From assembly GCF_021699195.1 (NCBI RefSeq), contig NZ_SSXE01000002.1:118283-182282 (forward strand): DNA of 64,000 nt, written 5' to 3'. Each line of letters starts with the position of its first letter. Within the stretch, counting starts at the first letter, position 1. This DNA comes from Nonomuraea sp. MG754425 (lineage in GTDB: Bacteria; Actinomycetota; Actinomycetes; Streptosporangiales; Streptosporangiaceae). This document shows, one piece after another, positions 43,251 through 51,270 of this stretch. Below the pieces are notes generated by a model that saw nothing but the letters and a program-made list of their open reading frames with translations, had not been told where the DNA came from and searched no databases. Both the position numbers and the translations under genes were made by a program.

Positions 43251-44741
43251 ATGAGCGTTCTCGATTGGCTGGTGATCTGCGGCTACTTCGTCGTGATGAT
43301 CGCCATCGGCGTCTGGGCGAAGTCCCGCATCCGCGACGCCAGGGACTTCTTCACCGCCGGCGGCAAGATGCCCTGGTGGTTGTCCGGCATCTCCCACCAC
43401 ATGTCGGGCTACAGCTCGGCCGTCTTCGTCGGCTACGCGGCCATCGCCTACACCGCGGGTTTCACCCTGTACGTCTGGTGGGCGATCGGCATCACGTTCG
43501 CGATGGTCGTGGGCTCGTTCCTGTTCGCGCCGCGCTGGCCCCGGCTGCGGCAGCGGCTCGGGATCATCTCGCCGCTGGAGTACCTCGCGACCCGCTACAA
43601 CGTGCCGGCCCAGCAGGTGCTGGCGTGGAGCGGCACCGCGCTCAAGGTCTTCGACGTCGGCGCCAAGTGGGCGGCGACCGCGCTGCTGCTGCAGGTGTTC
43701 GCGGGCGTGCCGATCGCCTGGGGCGTGCTGCTCACCGGCGGGGTCACGCTCGTCTACTCGACGATCGGCGGGCTCTGGGCCGACGCGCTCACCGACCTCG
43801 GCCAGTTCATCATCCAGCTCGTCGCGGGGATCACGATGTTCGTCGCGGTGCTCGCCCAGCTCGGCGGCGTGTCGGCGATCTGGACGCTGTGGGACAAGCT
43901 CCCCGAGGGCCACGGCCAGCCGTTCAACGACAAGTACACGGTGGGCTTCGTCATGGTCTACCTGCTGATCAACACGCTGTCGTACAACGGCGGCACCTGG
44001 AACCTGGCCCAGCGCTTCATCGCCGCGCCGACCGGCGGCTCGGCCCGGCGGGCCGCGCTGTTCTCCGCGAGCCTGTACCTCTTCTGGCCGCTCGTGCTGT
44101 TCTTCCCGATGTGGGCGGCGCCGCTGCTGCTGCCCGGCCTGGCCGAGCCCGACCAGTCGTACGCGCTGCTGACCCAGCAGCTCCTGCCCGGCGGGCTGAT
44201 CGGCCTCGTCCTCGCCGGGATGTTCGCGCACACGATGGCGATGACGTCCTCCGACGCCAACGCGATCTCCTCGGTCGTGGTCAGGGACATCCTGCCCGCC
44301 GTGTGGAAGGGCGCCCGCGCGCTGTCGTCCAAGGCCGAACTGATGGCCGGCCGGGTCTCCACGTTCCTGTTCATCGCGCTGTCGATGGGCATCGCGCTCG
44401 GCGCGGACAACTTCGGCGGCGTGCTCGGCCTGCTGATCCTCTGGTTCGGCGCGCTCGTCGGCCCGATCGCCATCCCGATGCTGCTGGGCATGCTGCCGTG
44501 GTTCCGCCGCTGCGGGCCGGCGGCGGCGATCGGCTCCTGGGCGACCGGGCTCGTGGTCTTCGCCCTGCTCAAGTACGTCTTCCCCGGTCAGGGCCAGACC
44601 GTGGAGGTGGCCACGCCGGTGCTGTCGTCGCTGGTGGTGTTCGTGCTGGTCGGCCTCATCGCCCCGGCCCGCAACGCCGAGGCCGACGCGCTGATCGACT
44701 CCCTCGACGCCGAGCAGCCCGAGGTCGCCCCGGCGAAGTGA
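43251..44741 (+). CDS. Sodium:solute symporter (SSS family)
   Basis: 496 residues, ATG 43251 with GGGAG upstream. About thirteen helices; the SSS signature region is seen in FTAGGKMPWWLSGISHHMSG, GGVTLVYSTIGGLWADALTD and AMTSSDANAISSVVVRDILP. SSS proteins use the sodium gradient to bring in sugars, sialic acid, amino acids or organic acids. As last gene of the LacI-controlled plus operon it is the likely uptake route for the amino sugar or uronate degraded by the locus. Confidence 0.9.
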   Translation: MSVLDWLVICGYFVVMIAIGVWAKSRIRDARDFFTAGGKMPWWLSGISHHMSGYSSAVFVGYAAIAYTAGFTLYVWWAIGITFAMVVGSFLFAPRWPRLRQRLGIISPLEYLATRYNVPAQQVLAWSGTALKVFDVGAKWAATALLLQVFAGVPIAWGVLLTGGVTLVYSTIGGLWADALTDLGQFIIQLVAGITMFVAVLAQLGGVSAIWTLWDKLPEGHGQPFNDKYTVGFVMVYLLINTLSYNGGTWNLAQRFIAAPTGGSARRAALFSASLYLFWPLVLFFPMWAAPLLLPGLAEPDQSYALLTQQLLPGGLIGLVLAGMFAHTMAMTSSDANAISSVVVRDILPAVWKGARALSSKAELMAGRVSTFLFIALSMGIALGADNFGGVLGLLILWFGALVGPIAIPMLLGMLPWFRRCGPAAAIGSWATGLVVFALLKYVFPGQGQTVEVATPVLSSLVVFVLVGLIAPARNAEADALIDSLDAEQPEVAPAK

Positions 44742-44774
44742 CACCGCCGCCGTCCCCGCCCCCGACAGGGTTCG

Positions 44775-44786
44775 TGACAGATGTCA
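44775..44786. promoter_or_regulatory. Palindrome TGACAGATGTCA, candidate operator
   Basis: Perfect five-base arms TGACA and TGTCA around GA, about 105 bases before the secreted peptidase start and in the only intergenic stretch after the symporter gene. Confidence 0.35.
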
Positions 44787-44892
44787 TCGGCAGGCGATGA
44801 GATCGGAGACTGCCGTCCCCGCCGCCCTCCGGGAAAGGATCGACGACGAGCGCGGCACCCTGCCGCGCCGTACCGGGACGGGGGAGCGATCC

Positions 44893-46566
44893 ATGCCATG
44901 GCGACTGGCCGGGGTGACGCTGGGGTTTCTGGGGATGGCCGGCGGCGCCGTGCCGCCGGCCGCGGCCGTGCCGCCGGCGGCGGAGTCCTCCGCCGGGACG
45001 GGCACGGCCGGCGTCGTGGACGGGGTCCGCGTGCCGAAACTGGCGTGGCGGGCGTGCGCCGACGCGCCGAGCCTGCAGTGCGCCACCGCGGAGGTGCCGC
45101 TCGACCACAGCCGCCCGCGTGGCGAGACGATCACGCTGGCGCTGGCGCGGATCCCCGCCACGGACCAGGCCCGGCGACTGGGGTCGCTGGTGGTCAACCG
45201 CGGCGGCCCCGGCTACTCGGCCGTCGACTACCTCAACGGCATCGTCGCCGGCGCACTGCCCAGCCCGGTGAACTCCGGCGTGCTGGCCAGGTACGACATC
45301 GTCGGCGTCGATCCCCGCGGCTCCGGCCGCAGCACGCCGGCCGTACGGTGCTTCGAGAACCCGGAGGAGGCGGAGGCGCTGGCCCGTGACGTGTCCAACG
45401 CGCCGCTGACCGCGGCGGAGCGGCGCACGCGGGAGCGGGCCGACGTCCGGTACGCGCGCCTGTGCCGCGAGCGCAGCGGCGACCTGCTCGACCACCTCAG
45501 CAGCGTGGCCATCGCGCGCGACCTCGACCTGGTGCGGGCGGCCCTCGGCGAGCGGCGGCTGAACTTCCTGGGCCAGTCCTACGGCACCTACCTCGGCATG
45601 GTGTACGCGAACCTGTTCACCGACCGGACCGGCCGGTTCGTCTTCGACAGCGTCCTGGACCCGGTCCGGAGGGACGCGGGCCGGCCCGGCACCACGAAGT
45701 CGGCCCGCACCGGCAGCGACGTGGCCACCCTGCGGACGTTGCGGGAGTTCTTCCGGCTCTGCGCGGCGGGCGGCGAGCGGTGCGCGTTCGGCGGCGGCGA
45801 TCCGGAGGCGGCGTTCGAGCGCGTCATGAACGCGCTGCGGAAGGGGCCGGTGCCGCTCAGGGCGAGCGACGGCACCACGGTCCCCCTCACCTACTCCTTC
45901 GTGCTCACGTGGACCGGAAGCTGGCTTTACCAGCCGATGTTCTGGAACGTCCAGGGCGGCGGGGCGCCGTTCCTGAAGGCGGTCGAGGAGGCGATCGAGG
46001 ATCCGTCGGGCCCGGCGGGCGCCGCGCTCGCGGCCGACGTGACCCTGCTGCGGCAGGCGGGGATCGGCGGCACGCCGTACACCTCGCCGATCACGGCGGC
46101 CTACCACGGGGTGACCTGCGGGGAGGTGGACGTCCCGGGGAGTGCGCGGGATCTGGCCCAGCTGGCCGCGGAACGCGCCAGGCACGCGGGGCCGTTCGGC
46201 GCGTTGCGCGCCTATGAGGACAGTTCGTGCGTGCCCTGGCGCAGCGCGAACGAGCTGCGGCACGAGGGCCCGTGGAACGCCCGGACCAGCGAGCCGGTCC
46301 TGATCGTGAACAACGCGTTCGACCCGGCGACGCCGCTGTGGTCGGCGCGGCGGGTGCACGGGATGTTGCCGAACAGCCGCCTGCTGGTCAACGAGGGCTG
46401 GGGACACGTGGCCGCCCAGCAGTCCACCTGCGTGGTGGAGGCGACCTCCCGCTACCTGCTCGACGGCACGCCGCCCGCGAAGGACGCCACCTGCCGGCCG
46501 GACACGGTGCCCTTCACCGGGCCGGCTCCCGCCGCCCCGGCACCGGGCTCCGCGTCCCCCGGCTGA
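44893..46566 (+). CDS. Secreted alpha/beta hydrolase, tripeptidyl-aminopeptidase type
   Basis: 557 residues from ATG 44893, set by GGGGGAG six bases upstream and by the signal peptide it creates (MPWRLAGVTLGFLGMAGGAV, then Ala/Pro-rich cleavage region). The fold shows SLVVNRGGPGYSAVDYL (oxyanion), YDIVGVDPRGSGRSTP, the nucleophile elbow NFLGQSYGTYLG, the acid loop VLIVNNAFDPATPLWSA and the histidine NEGWGHVAAQQS with a C-terminal TAP-like domain containing paired cysteines (CVVEATS, ATCRPD). Related Streptomyces enzymes release tripeptides from secreted proteins. It is monocistronic and convergent with the next gene. Confidence 0.9.
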   Translation: MPWRLAGVTLGFLGMAGGAVPPAAAVPPAAESSAGTGTAGVVDGVRVPKLAWRACADAPSLQCATAEVPLDHSRPRGETITLALARIPATDQARRLGSLVVNRGGPGYSAVDYLNGIVAGALPSPVNSGVLARYDIVGVDPRGSGRSTPAVRCFENPEEAEALARDVSNAPLTAAERRTRERADVRYARLCRERSGDLLDHLSSVAIARDLDLVRAALGERRLNFLGQSYGTYLGMVYANLFTDRTGRFVFDSVLDPVRRDAGRPGTTKSARTGSDVATLRTLREFFRLCAAGGERCAFGGGDPEAAFERVMNALRKGPVPLRASDGTTVPLTYSFVLTWTGSWLYQPMFWNVQGGGAPFLKAVEEAIEDPSGPAGAALAADVTLLRQAGIGGTPYTSPITAAYHGVTCGEVDVPGSARDLAQLAAERARHAGPFGALRAYEDSSCVPWRSANELRHEGPWNARTSEPVLIVNNAFDPATPLWSARRVHGMLPNSRLLVNEGWGHVAAQQSTCVVEATSRYLLDGTPPAKDATCRPDTVPFTGPAPAAPAPGSASPG

Positions 46567-46571
46567 TCCGG

Positions 46572-47486
46572 TCAACCGCCGCTCGCCTGGCGGGCGGCCT
46601 GCGCGGTGACGCGCTCGATGGCCTGGACGGCGACGTCCGGCTGGTCGACGTAGATGTAGTGCCCGCTCTTGGCGGCCGTGCTCAGCCTGCTGTCACCGGA
46701 CAGCGCGAGCCACTTGCGCTGGCCCGCGGTCCACGCCTGCTCCAGGCGCGGCCCGTACGTGGGGACGGCCGCCAGGTACTGCTGCCCGTGCTTGACCACC
46801 TCGACCGGGATGTTCCCGGCGGAAAGCACCTTGCCGTCGGCGATGACGAGCTGCTCCGGGTTCTGCCCCTGGAAGATCGCGAGGTTCTGCGCGCGCACCT
46901 CGGCCGCCGGGCCCTTGGCGGACTCCGGGATCGCCTTCGTGATGTCGTCCTGCATCGTGGGCGAGGTGGTGTCCAGCAGGACGAGGCCCTTGACGCGGTC
47001 CTGGTGGTCGGGGGCGTACCTGGCGGCGACCAGCCCGCCCAGCGAGTGCCCGGCCAGGACCACCGGGTTTTCGCCGGCGACGCGGTCGAGCACTCCGGTC
47101 AGGATCTTCCCCGTGGCGGCGAAGTCCTGCGGTCCGTCCGGCTTGTCGCTCGCGCCCGCGCCGAGCCGGTCGTAGGAGCAGGTCCGGTTCTTCTTGCTGA
47201 GCGTCTTCTGGAGGGCGGCCAGCTTGTCCAGCCCGTCGCCCCCTCCGTGCAGCAGCACGATGACCGGCCGGCCCTGCGCCGGGGTGCCGGAGCAGGACAC
47301 GTTCACCGACCGGCCCCCGACCTTGATCTTCTCGATGCCGGAGATCGGGTCGAGCTCGGCGCCCAGCGAGGTGCCGGCGAACGGGTCCCAGTCGTCCATC
47401 GAGTCGGCCTCGCAGCCGGTGATCCCCGCGCCGAGCGCGGCGGTGCACAGCGCGGCCACGACGGATGCCTTGAACTTGCGAAGCAT
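46572..47486 (-). CDS. Lipoprotein alpha/beta hydrolase
   Basis: 304 residues from ATG 47486 with GGAGG five bases upstream. A signal peptide with lipobox-like GITGC (C25) predicts a lipid-anchored outer-face protein. Hydrolase motifs: VIVLLHGGGDGLDKLAALQK, TCSYDRLGAGASDKPDGPQD, nucleophile VLAGHSLGGLVAARYAPD and the histidine KSGHYIYVDQPD. It probably cleaves an ester or peptide outside the membrane. Its promoter region faces that of the divergent histidine kinase gene, so the two-component system could regulate it. Confidence 0.87.
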   Translation of the reverse strand: MLRKFKASVVAALCTAALGAGITGCEADSMDDWDPFAGTSLGAELDPISGIEKIKVGGRSVNVSCSGTPAQGRPVIVLLHGGGDGLDKLAALQKTLSKKNRTCSYDRLGAGASDKPDGPQDFAATGKILTGVLDRVAGENPVVLAGHSLGGLVAARYAPDHQDRVKGLVLLDTTSPTMQDDITKAIPESAKGPAAEVRAQNLAIFQGQNPEQLVIADGKVLSAGNIPVEVVKHGQQYLAAVPTYGPRLEQAWTAGQRKWLALSGDSRLSTAAKSGHYIYVDQPDVAVQAIERVTAQAARQASGG

Positions 47487-47649
47487 GAGGTCCTCCAGTG
47501 ACGCCGAGACGGTTCGCACGGCGGTTGCGGTGGGAGCCGGTCGAAGCGCCGTGCCCCATGCCGGTAACGCTATGGAATCGGAGGTGCCGGAATCGTCACC
47601 GTACGGAGGACATTCACCGGTAGCTCTCATGGGGGACAAGCGCCCCGGC

Positions 47650-47655
47650 TACGCT
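47650..47655 (+). promoter_or_regulatory. -10 hexamer for leaderless histidine kinase transcript
   Basis: TACGCT at 47650-47655 is followed by six bases and the ATG at 47662. This spacing is typical of leaderless actinobacterial genes and decides the start against ATG 47629. Confidence 0.5.
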
Positions 47656-47661
47656 CGCCCG

Positions 47662-48816
47662 ATGATGGATCTCCGGCAGGTCTCGGAACTGTGGCGGCGG
47701 TGCGATGTCACGCTCCGGGACTTACCGTTCGCGCTGCTGGCGTTCGCCGTGTCGCTCGTGCCGGCCTTCCACGGCAACGGGACCCAGCTCGGCAACATGC
47801 CGGCCCGGCCCTTCGACGCGCTGGGGATCCTGGTGGTGGCGCTGGAGTGCCTGCCGCTCATCGTGCGCAGGAGGTGGCCGGCGACGAGCCTCGTCCTGGT
47901 GACGCTCGGCTTCGTGCTGGACCAGTTCCTCGCCTACCACACGCTGGCCGGCACCGCGCTGCCGATCGCGCTCATCAGCGCCGGCGCCCATCTGGAGCGG
48001 CACCGCCGGGTCACGGTGCTCGTCCTGTCCGCCGCGTACGTGCCGTTCGTGCTCGTGCTCAACCTGCTCGGCTCGACGGAGCAGGTGGCGGACTACCTGC
48101 TGTTCTTCGCGGCGCTGGCCCTCCCGTGGGGCATCGGCACCTGGCTGCGCTCCACCCGGGCCGCCGAGGCGGAACGCCGCCGCCACGTCGCCGAGGCCAC
48201 CCGCGCCGCCGAACGCACCCGCATCGCCCGCGAACTGCACGACGTCGTGACCCACCACGTGACGGCGATGGTCGTCCAGGCCGAGGCGGCCCGCTACCTG
48301 ACCGCCGCCCCCGAACGCCTCGACAGCACCCTGTCCTCCGTCACCGACACCGGCCGCCGGGCCATCGCCGACCTGCGGCAGATGCTCGACCTGCTCAAGG
48401 CCGAGCACGACGCCGACGTCGGGACGCCGTCCGCCGGCGAGCTGCGCACCCTCGTCGAGCAGACGCGCCAGGCCGGGCAGCCGGTGGAGTTCACCGAGGA
48501 GGGCAACGCGGCGCGATCGGCGGGCGACACGGAGTTCGTGGCCTATAGGGTCGTACAGGAATCCCTGACGAACGCCCTCAAATACGCCCATGGCAGCCGT
48601 ACCGAGGTCCGCGTACGCCATGGCGAGAAGGAGATGACCGTGGAGGTCAGCACCGACGGCACCGGCTCGCGGGCCGCCTCCCCCGGTGGCAGCGGCCGGG
48701 GCCTGACCGGGCTGCGCGAGCGGGTCGAGTCCGTCGGCGGCGAGTTCAGCGCGGACCGGCAGGCCGGCGGCGGCTTCCTCGTACAGGCCCGCATCCCCTC
48801 GGGCGGCCCGGCGTGA
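47662..48816 (+). CDS. NarL-type two-component sensor histidine kinase
   Basis: 384 residues. Four to five membrane helices in the first 150 residues (LPFALLAFAVSLVPAF, ALGILVVALECLPLIV, ALPIALISAGAHL, YLLFFAALALPWGIGTW) lead into a HisKA_3 domain with the phosphorylated histidine in RTRIARELHDVVTHHVTAMV and a HATPase domain (YRVVQESLTNALKYAHG, GRGLTGLRERVESVGGEF). There is no large extracellular sensor, so the signal is probably membrane state. The stop overlaps the response regulator start (GTGA). It is divergent from a lipoprotein hydrolase gene. Confidence 0.92.
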   Translation: MMDLRQVSELWRRCDVTLRDLPFALLAFAVSLVPAFHGNGTQLGNMPARPFDALGILVVALECLPLIVRRRWPATSLVLVTLGFVLDQFLAYHTLAGTALPIALISAGAHLERHRRVTVLVLSAAYVPFVLVLNLLGSTEQVADYLLFFAALALPWGIGTWLRSTRAAEAERRRHVAEATRAAERTRIARELHDVVTHHVTAMVVQAEAARYLTAAPERLDSTLSSVTDTGRRAIADLRQMLDLLKAEHDADVGTPSAGELRTLVEQTRQAGQPVEFTEEGNAARSAGDTEFVAYRVVQESLTNALKYAHGSRTEVRVRHGEKEMTVEVSTDGTGSRAASPGGSGRGLTGLRERVESVGGEFSADRQAGGGFLVQARIPSGGPA

Positions 48817-49499
48817 ACGTCCTGCCCGCGCAGCCCGCCGTGGACGCGCCGGTCCGGGTCCTGGTCTGCGACGACCAGGCACTGATCCGCACCGGCTTCG
48901 CGACGATCATCGACGCGCAGCCCGACCTGGAGGTGGTGGGCGAGTGCGGCGACGGCCGCGCCGCGGTCGAACTGGCCCGCCGGCTGAGGCCGGACATGGT
49001 GGTCATGGACGTGCGGATGCCGGTGCTCGACGGCATCGAGGCCACCCGCCTGCTGGCCGGGGCCGGGGTCGAGGACCCCGTCAAGGTGCTCGTGGTGACG
49101 ACGTTCAACCTGGACGAGTACGTCTACGAGGCGCTGCGCGCCGGCGCGAGCGGCTTCCTGCTCAAGGACGCCCCGCCGGCGCAGTTGCTGAACGGCATCC
49201 GCACCGTGGCGTCCGGCGCCGCGCTGCTGGCCCCCGAGGTGACACGCCGGCTCGTCGGCAGGTACGCGGCCCGTATCCGCCCCGTCCAGGCCACCCCGGA
49301 CGACACCGCGCTGACCCCGCGCGAGCTGGAGGTGCTGCGTCTCATCGCCGACGGCCGCTCCAACAGCGAGATCGCCGCGACGCTGGTGATCAGTCAGGAG
49401 ACCGTCAAGACGTACGTGTCACGCATCCTCACCAAGCTCGACCTGCGCGACCGCGTGCAGGCGGTGGTCTACGCCTACCGCACGGGCCTGGTGACCTGA
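48813..49499 (+). CDS. NarL/LuxR-family response regulator
   Basis: 228 residues from GTG 48813. The receiver domain has VLVCDDQALIRTGF (acid pocket), MVVMDVRMPVLDG (phosphorylated Asp) and GFLLKDAPPAQLL (Lys). The C-terminal LuxR-type helix-turn-helix reads LTPRELEVLRLIADGRSNSE and IAATLVISQETVKTYVSRIL. It forms an operon and cognate pair with the preceding kinase. Targets are unknown; the divergent lipoprotein gene and the following CPBP protease gene are the nearest candidates. Confidence 0.94.
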   Translation: MNVLPAQPAVDAPVRVLVCDDQALIRTGFATIIDAQPDLEVVGECGDGRAAVELARRLRPDMVVMDVRMPVLDGIEATRLLAGAGVEDPVKVLVVTTFNLDEYVYEALRAGASGFLLKDAPPAQLLNGIRTVASGAALLAPEVTRRLVGRYAARIRPVQATPDDTALTPRELEVLRLIADGRSNSEIAATLVISQETVKTYVSRILTKLDLRDRVQAVVYAYRTGLVT

Positions 49500-49528
49500 G
49501 CGGGGCACCGGCGCGCCTCGCGGCGGGG

Positions 49529-50401
49529 TCAGCGAGCGGGGTGTGACGCGTCGGTCCTGGCCTGCTCCGGTTCGGGCCGCGCACCCGCCTCGGGGTCACG
49601 CGCCGATCGCCGTCCGGCGATCAGGGCCAGCGCGACGATGGCCTGGATGCCGATGATGAGCGCCTGGGTCTTGGGCGAGTTGACGCCCAGCAGCGCCACC
49701 GTCCCGTTGACGCCGAGGTGCACCGCGATCGCGGTCACGACGCCGCCGCGCTCGTAGGCGTAGCCGATGAGCAGCGCCATCGGGATGATGCTGATGAGGT
49801 AGAGGACCCCGTTCGGGCTGGCCAGGCCGTAGGCCGCCTGGATGGTGCCGTTGACGAAGAACAGCGGCAGGTGCCAGAGCGCCCAGATGACCCCCAGCAG
49901 CAGGGCGGCCTGGACGCGGCCCATCGACGCGAGCAGCCGCGGATAGGCGGTGCCGCGCCAGCCGGGCTCCTCCGACAGGGGGCCGCCCAGGAGCATGAGG
50001 GCGAGGAACGCCACGGGCCCGCCCATGGCCTGGATCATCGCTCCGGCGGCGGTGAGGTCCACGACCACCCCGTCCGACACCTGCACGAGCAGCGCCGCCG
50101 CCAGCACGGTCGCCGACGCGACGACCAGCAGCAGCGGCGCCCAGGCCAGCCGGGCGTTCAGCCGGGTCGGCACCGCGTGCGCGGGGACGGGCTCCTTCGT
50201 GCGGGCCCGGCGCACCCGGATCACCACCGCCCCGATCGTCGGCCCGAACGCGCCGAGCAGGTACGGGACGATGGCGGGGAAGCTCATGGCGGGTTCGCCG
50301 AGGACGATCGTGACGAGCCAGCACGCCCAGCTCGCCGCGAACGTGACGGCGAAGAAGAGGGTGAGGCCGCCTTTCTGGTGGGCGGGGGGTGTGGTGGTCA
50401 T
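49529..50401 (-). CDS. CPBP-family intramembrane glutamic protease
   Basis: 290 residues from ATG 50401 with AAGGA seven bases upstream. Eight or so helices carry the three CPBP motifs: GGPLSEEPGWRGTAYPRLLA (EExxxR), GVIWALWHLPLFF (the second histidine motif) and AIAVHLGVNGTVAL (HxxxN). These Rce1-like proteases act within the membrane; roles in bacteria include bacteriocin self-immunity and peptide processing. It is convergent with the response regulator and diverges from a winged-helix regulator that is likely its repressor. Confidence 0.9.
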   Translation of the reverse strand: MTTTPPAHQKGGLTLFFAVTFAASWACWLVTIVLGEPAMSFPAIVPYLLGAFGPTIGAVVIRVRRARTKEPVPAHAVPTRLNARLAWAPLLLVVASATVLAAALLVQVSDGVVVDLTAAGAMIQAMGGPVAFLALMLLGGPLSEEPGWRGTAYPRLLASMGRVQAALLLGVIWALWHLPLFFVNGTIQAAYGLASPNGVLYLISIIPMALLIGYAYERGGVVTAIAVHLGVNGTVALLGVNSPKTQALIIGIQAIVALALIAGRRSARDPEAGARPEPEQARTDASHPAR

Positions 50402-50564
50402 GCTGCTTTCCTTGTCAGGTGTCGCATGAGGAATCTCAGGGACTTTCCGCAGGGGATGGGCGGTGGGCGGGCGGAGGCTCTGACCGTCGGATCGTGTCCG
50501 TCGGGCGGTGTCGTCCTCCGTGTGTGACCATCGTGGTGGTGCCCTGCACGGACCGCCTCTCATG

Positions 50565-50583
50565 GTTCTCAAATGCCGAGAAC
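50565..50583. promoter_or_regulatory. Inverted repeat at the start of the HTH regulator gene
   Basis: GTTCTC (50565-50570), seven bases, GAGAAC (50578-50583). It surrounds the ATG at 50573, so either it autoregulates translation or transcription start, or the true start is a downstream GTG (50594 or 50609). Confidence 0.4.
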
Positions 50584-51235
50584 GTTATCAGAAGTGAGAA
50601 AACACCTCGTGACAACCGCGAATCTTCTCCTCCATCCGGTCCGACGGCGCATCCTGCGGGCCATGCTCGGCCCCGACCCGTTAACCACCGGGCAACTCCT
50701 CGAACGCCTGCCCGACATCCCGCCGGCGACGATGTACCGGCACGTCGCCGTGCTCGCCAACGCGGGCGTGCTGGAGGTGGCGGAGGAGCGGCGGGTACGC
50801 GGCTCGGTGGAGCGCAGCTACCGGGTGCGCCAGGACCGCGCGGTGGTCGACCTGGCCGCCCGCCAGGAGATGACGCTCGACGATCACCGCCAGGCGTTCA
50901 CCGCGTTCTCGGCGACGCTGATGAGCGACTTCGACCGCTACCTCGGCGGCGACGACGCCGACCCGGCCGACGAGGGCCTGCTCTACCGGCAGGGCGTGGT
51001 GTGGCTGACCGGCGACGAGTTCGCCGCTCTGGTCGAGGAGATCGAGGCCCTGGTCGCCGCGCGTGCCGGCCACACGGAGGGCGACGGCCGCGCCCGGCAC
51101 GTCTTCAGCGTCGTCGTCATGCCCGACAAGCCCGAGCCGACCCCGGCTTCGACCCCGGCTTCGACCGCAGCTTCGACCGCAGAGCAGACCTCAGACCAGA
51201 CCTCAGGCCCGGCCTCACCGAGCCCGCGTCACTGA
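50573..51235 (+). CDS. ArsR/PadR-like winged-helix regulator
   Basis: 220 residues from ATG 50573; GTG 50609 (MTTANLLLHPVRRRILRAML) is a plausible later start. The winged helix is LLLHPVRRRILRAML, LTTGQLLERLPDIPPATMYR and HVAVLANAGVLEVAEERRVR, followed by a helical effector part (YRQGVVWLTGDEFAALVEEI). The tail is low complexity (PASTPASTAASTAEQ), encoded by near-tandem 12-base units. It is divergent from the CPBP protease gene across 170 bases and is presumably its repressor. Its stop codon lies in the first of three 14-base repeats at 51227-51268. Confidence 0.85.
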   Translation: MPRTLSEVRKHLVTTANLLLHPVRRRILRAMLGPDPLTTGQLLERLPDIPPATMYRHVAVLANAGVLEVAEERRVRGSVERSYRVRQDRAVVDLAARQEMTLDDHRQAFTAFSATLMSDFDRYLGGDDADPADEGLLYRQGVVWLTGDEFAALVEEIEALVAARAGHTEGDGRARHVFSVVVMPDKPEPTPASTPASTAASTAEQTSDQTSGPASPSPRH

Positions 51236-51268
51236 ACCGGCGTCACTGAACCGGCGTCACTGGGCCGG
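51227..51268. repeat. Three 14-base tandem repeats at a convergent junction
   Basis: CGTCACTGAACCGG at 51227-51240 and 51241-51254, then CGTCACTGGGCCGG at 51255-51268. The first copy contains the TGA stop of the winged-helix regulator gene; the SARP stop codon begins three bases after the third copy. Confidence 0.9.
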
Positions 51269-51270
51269 GC

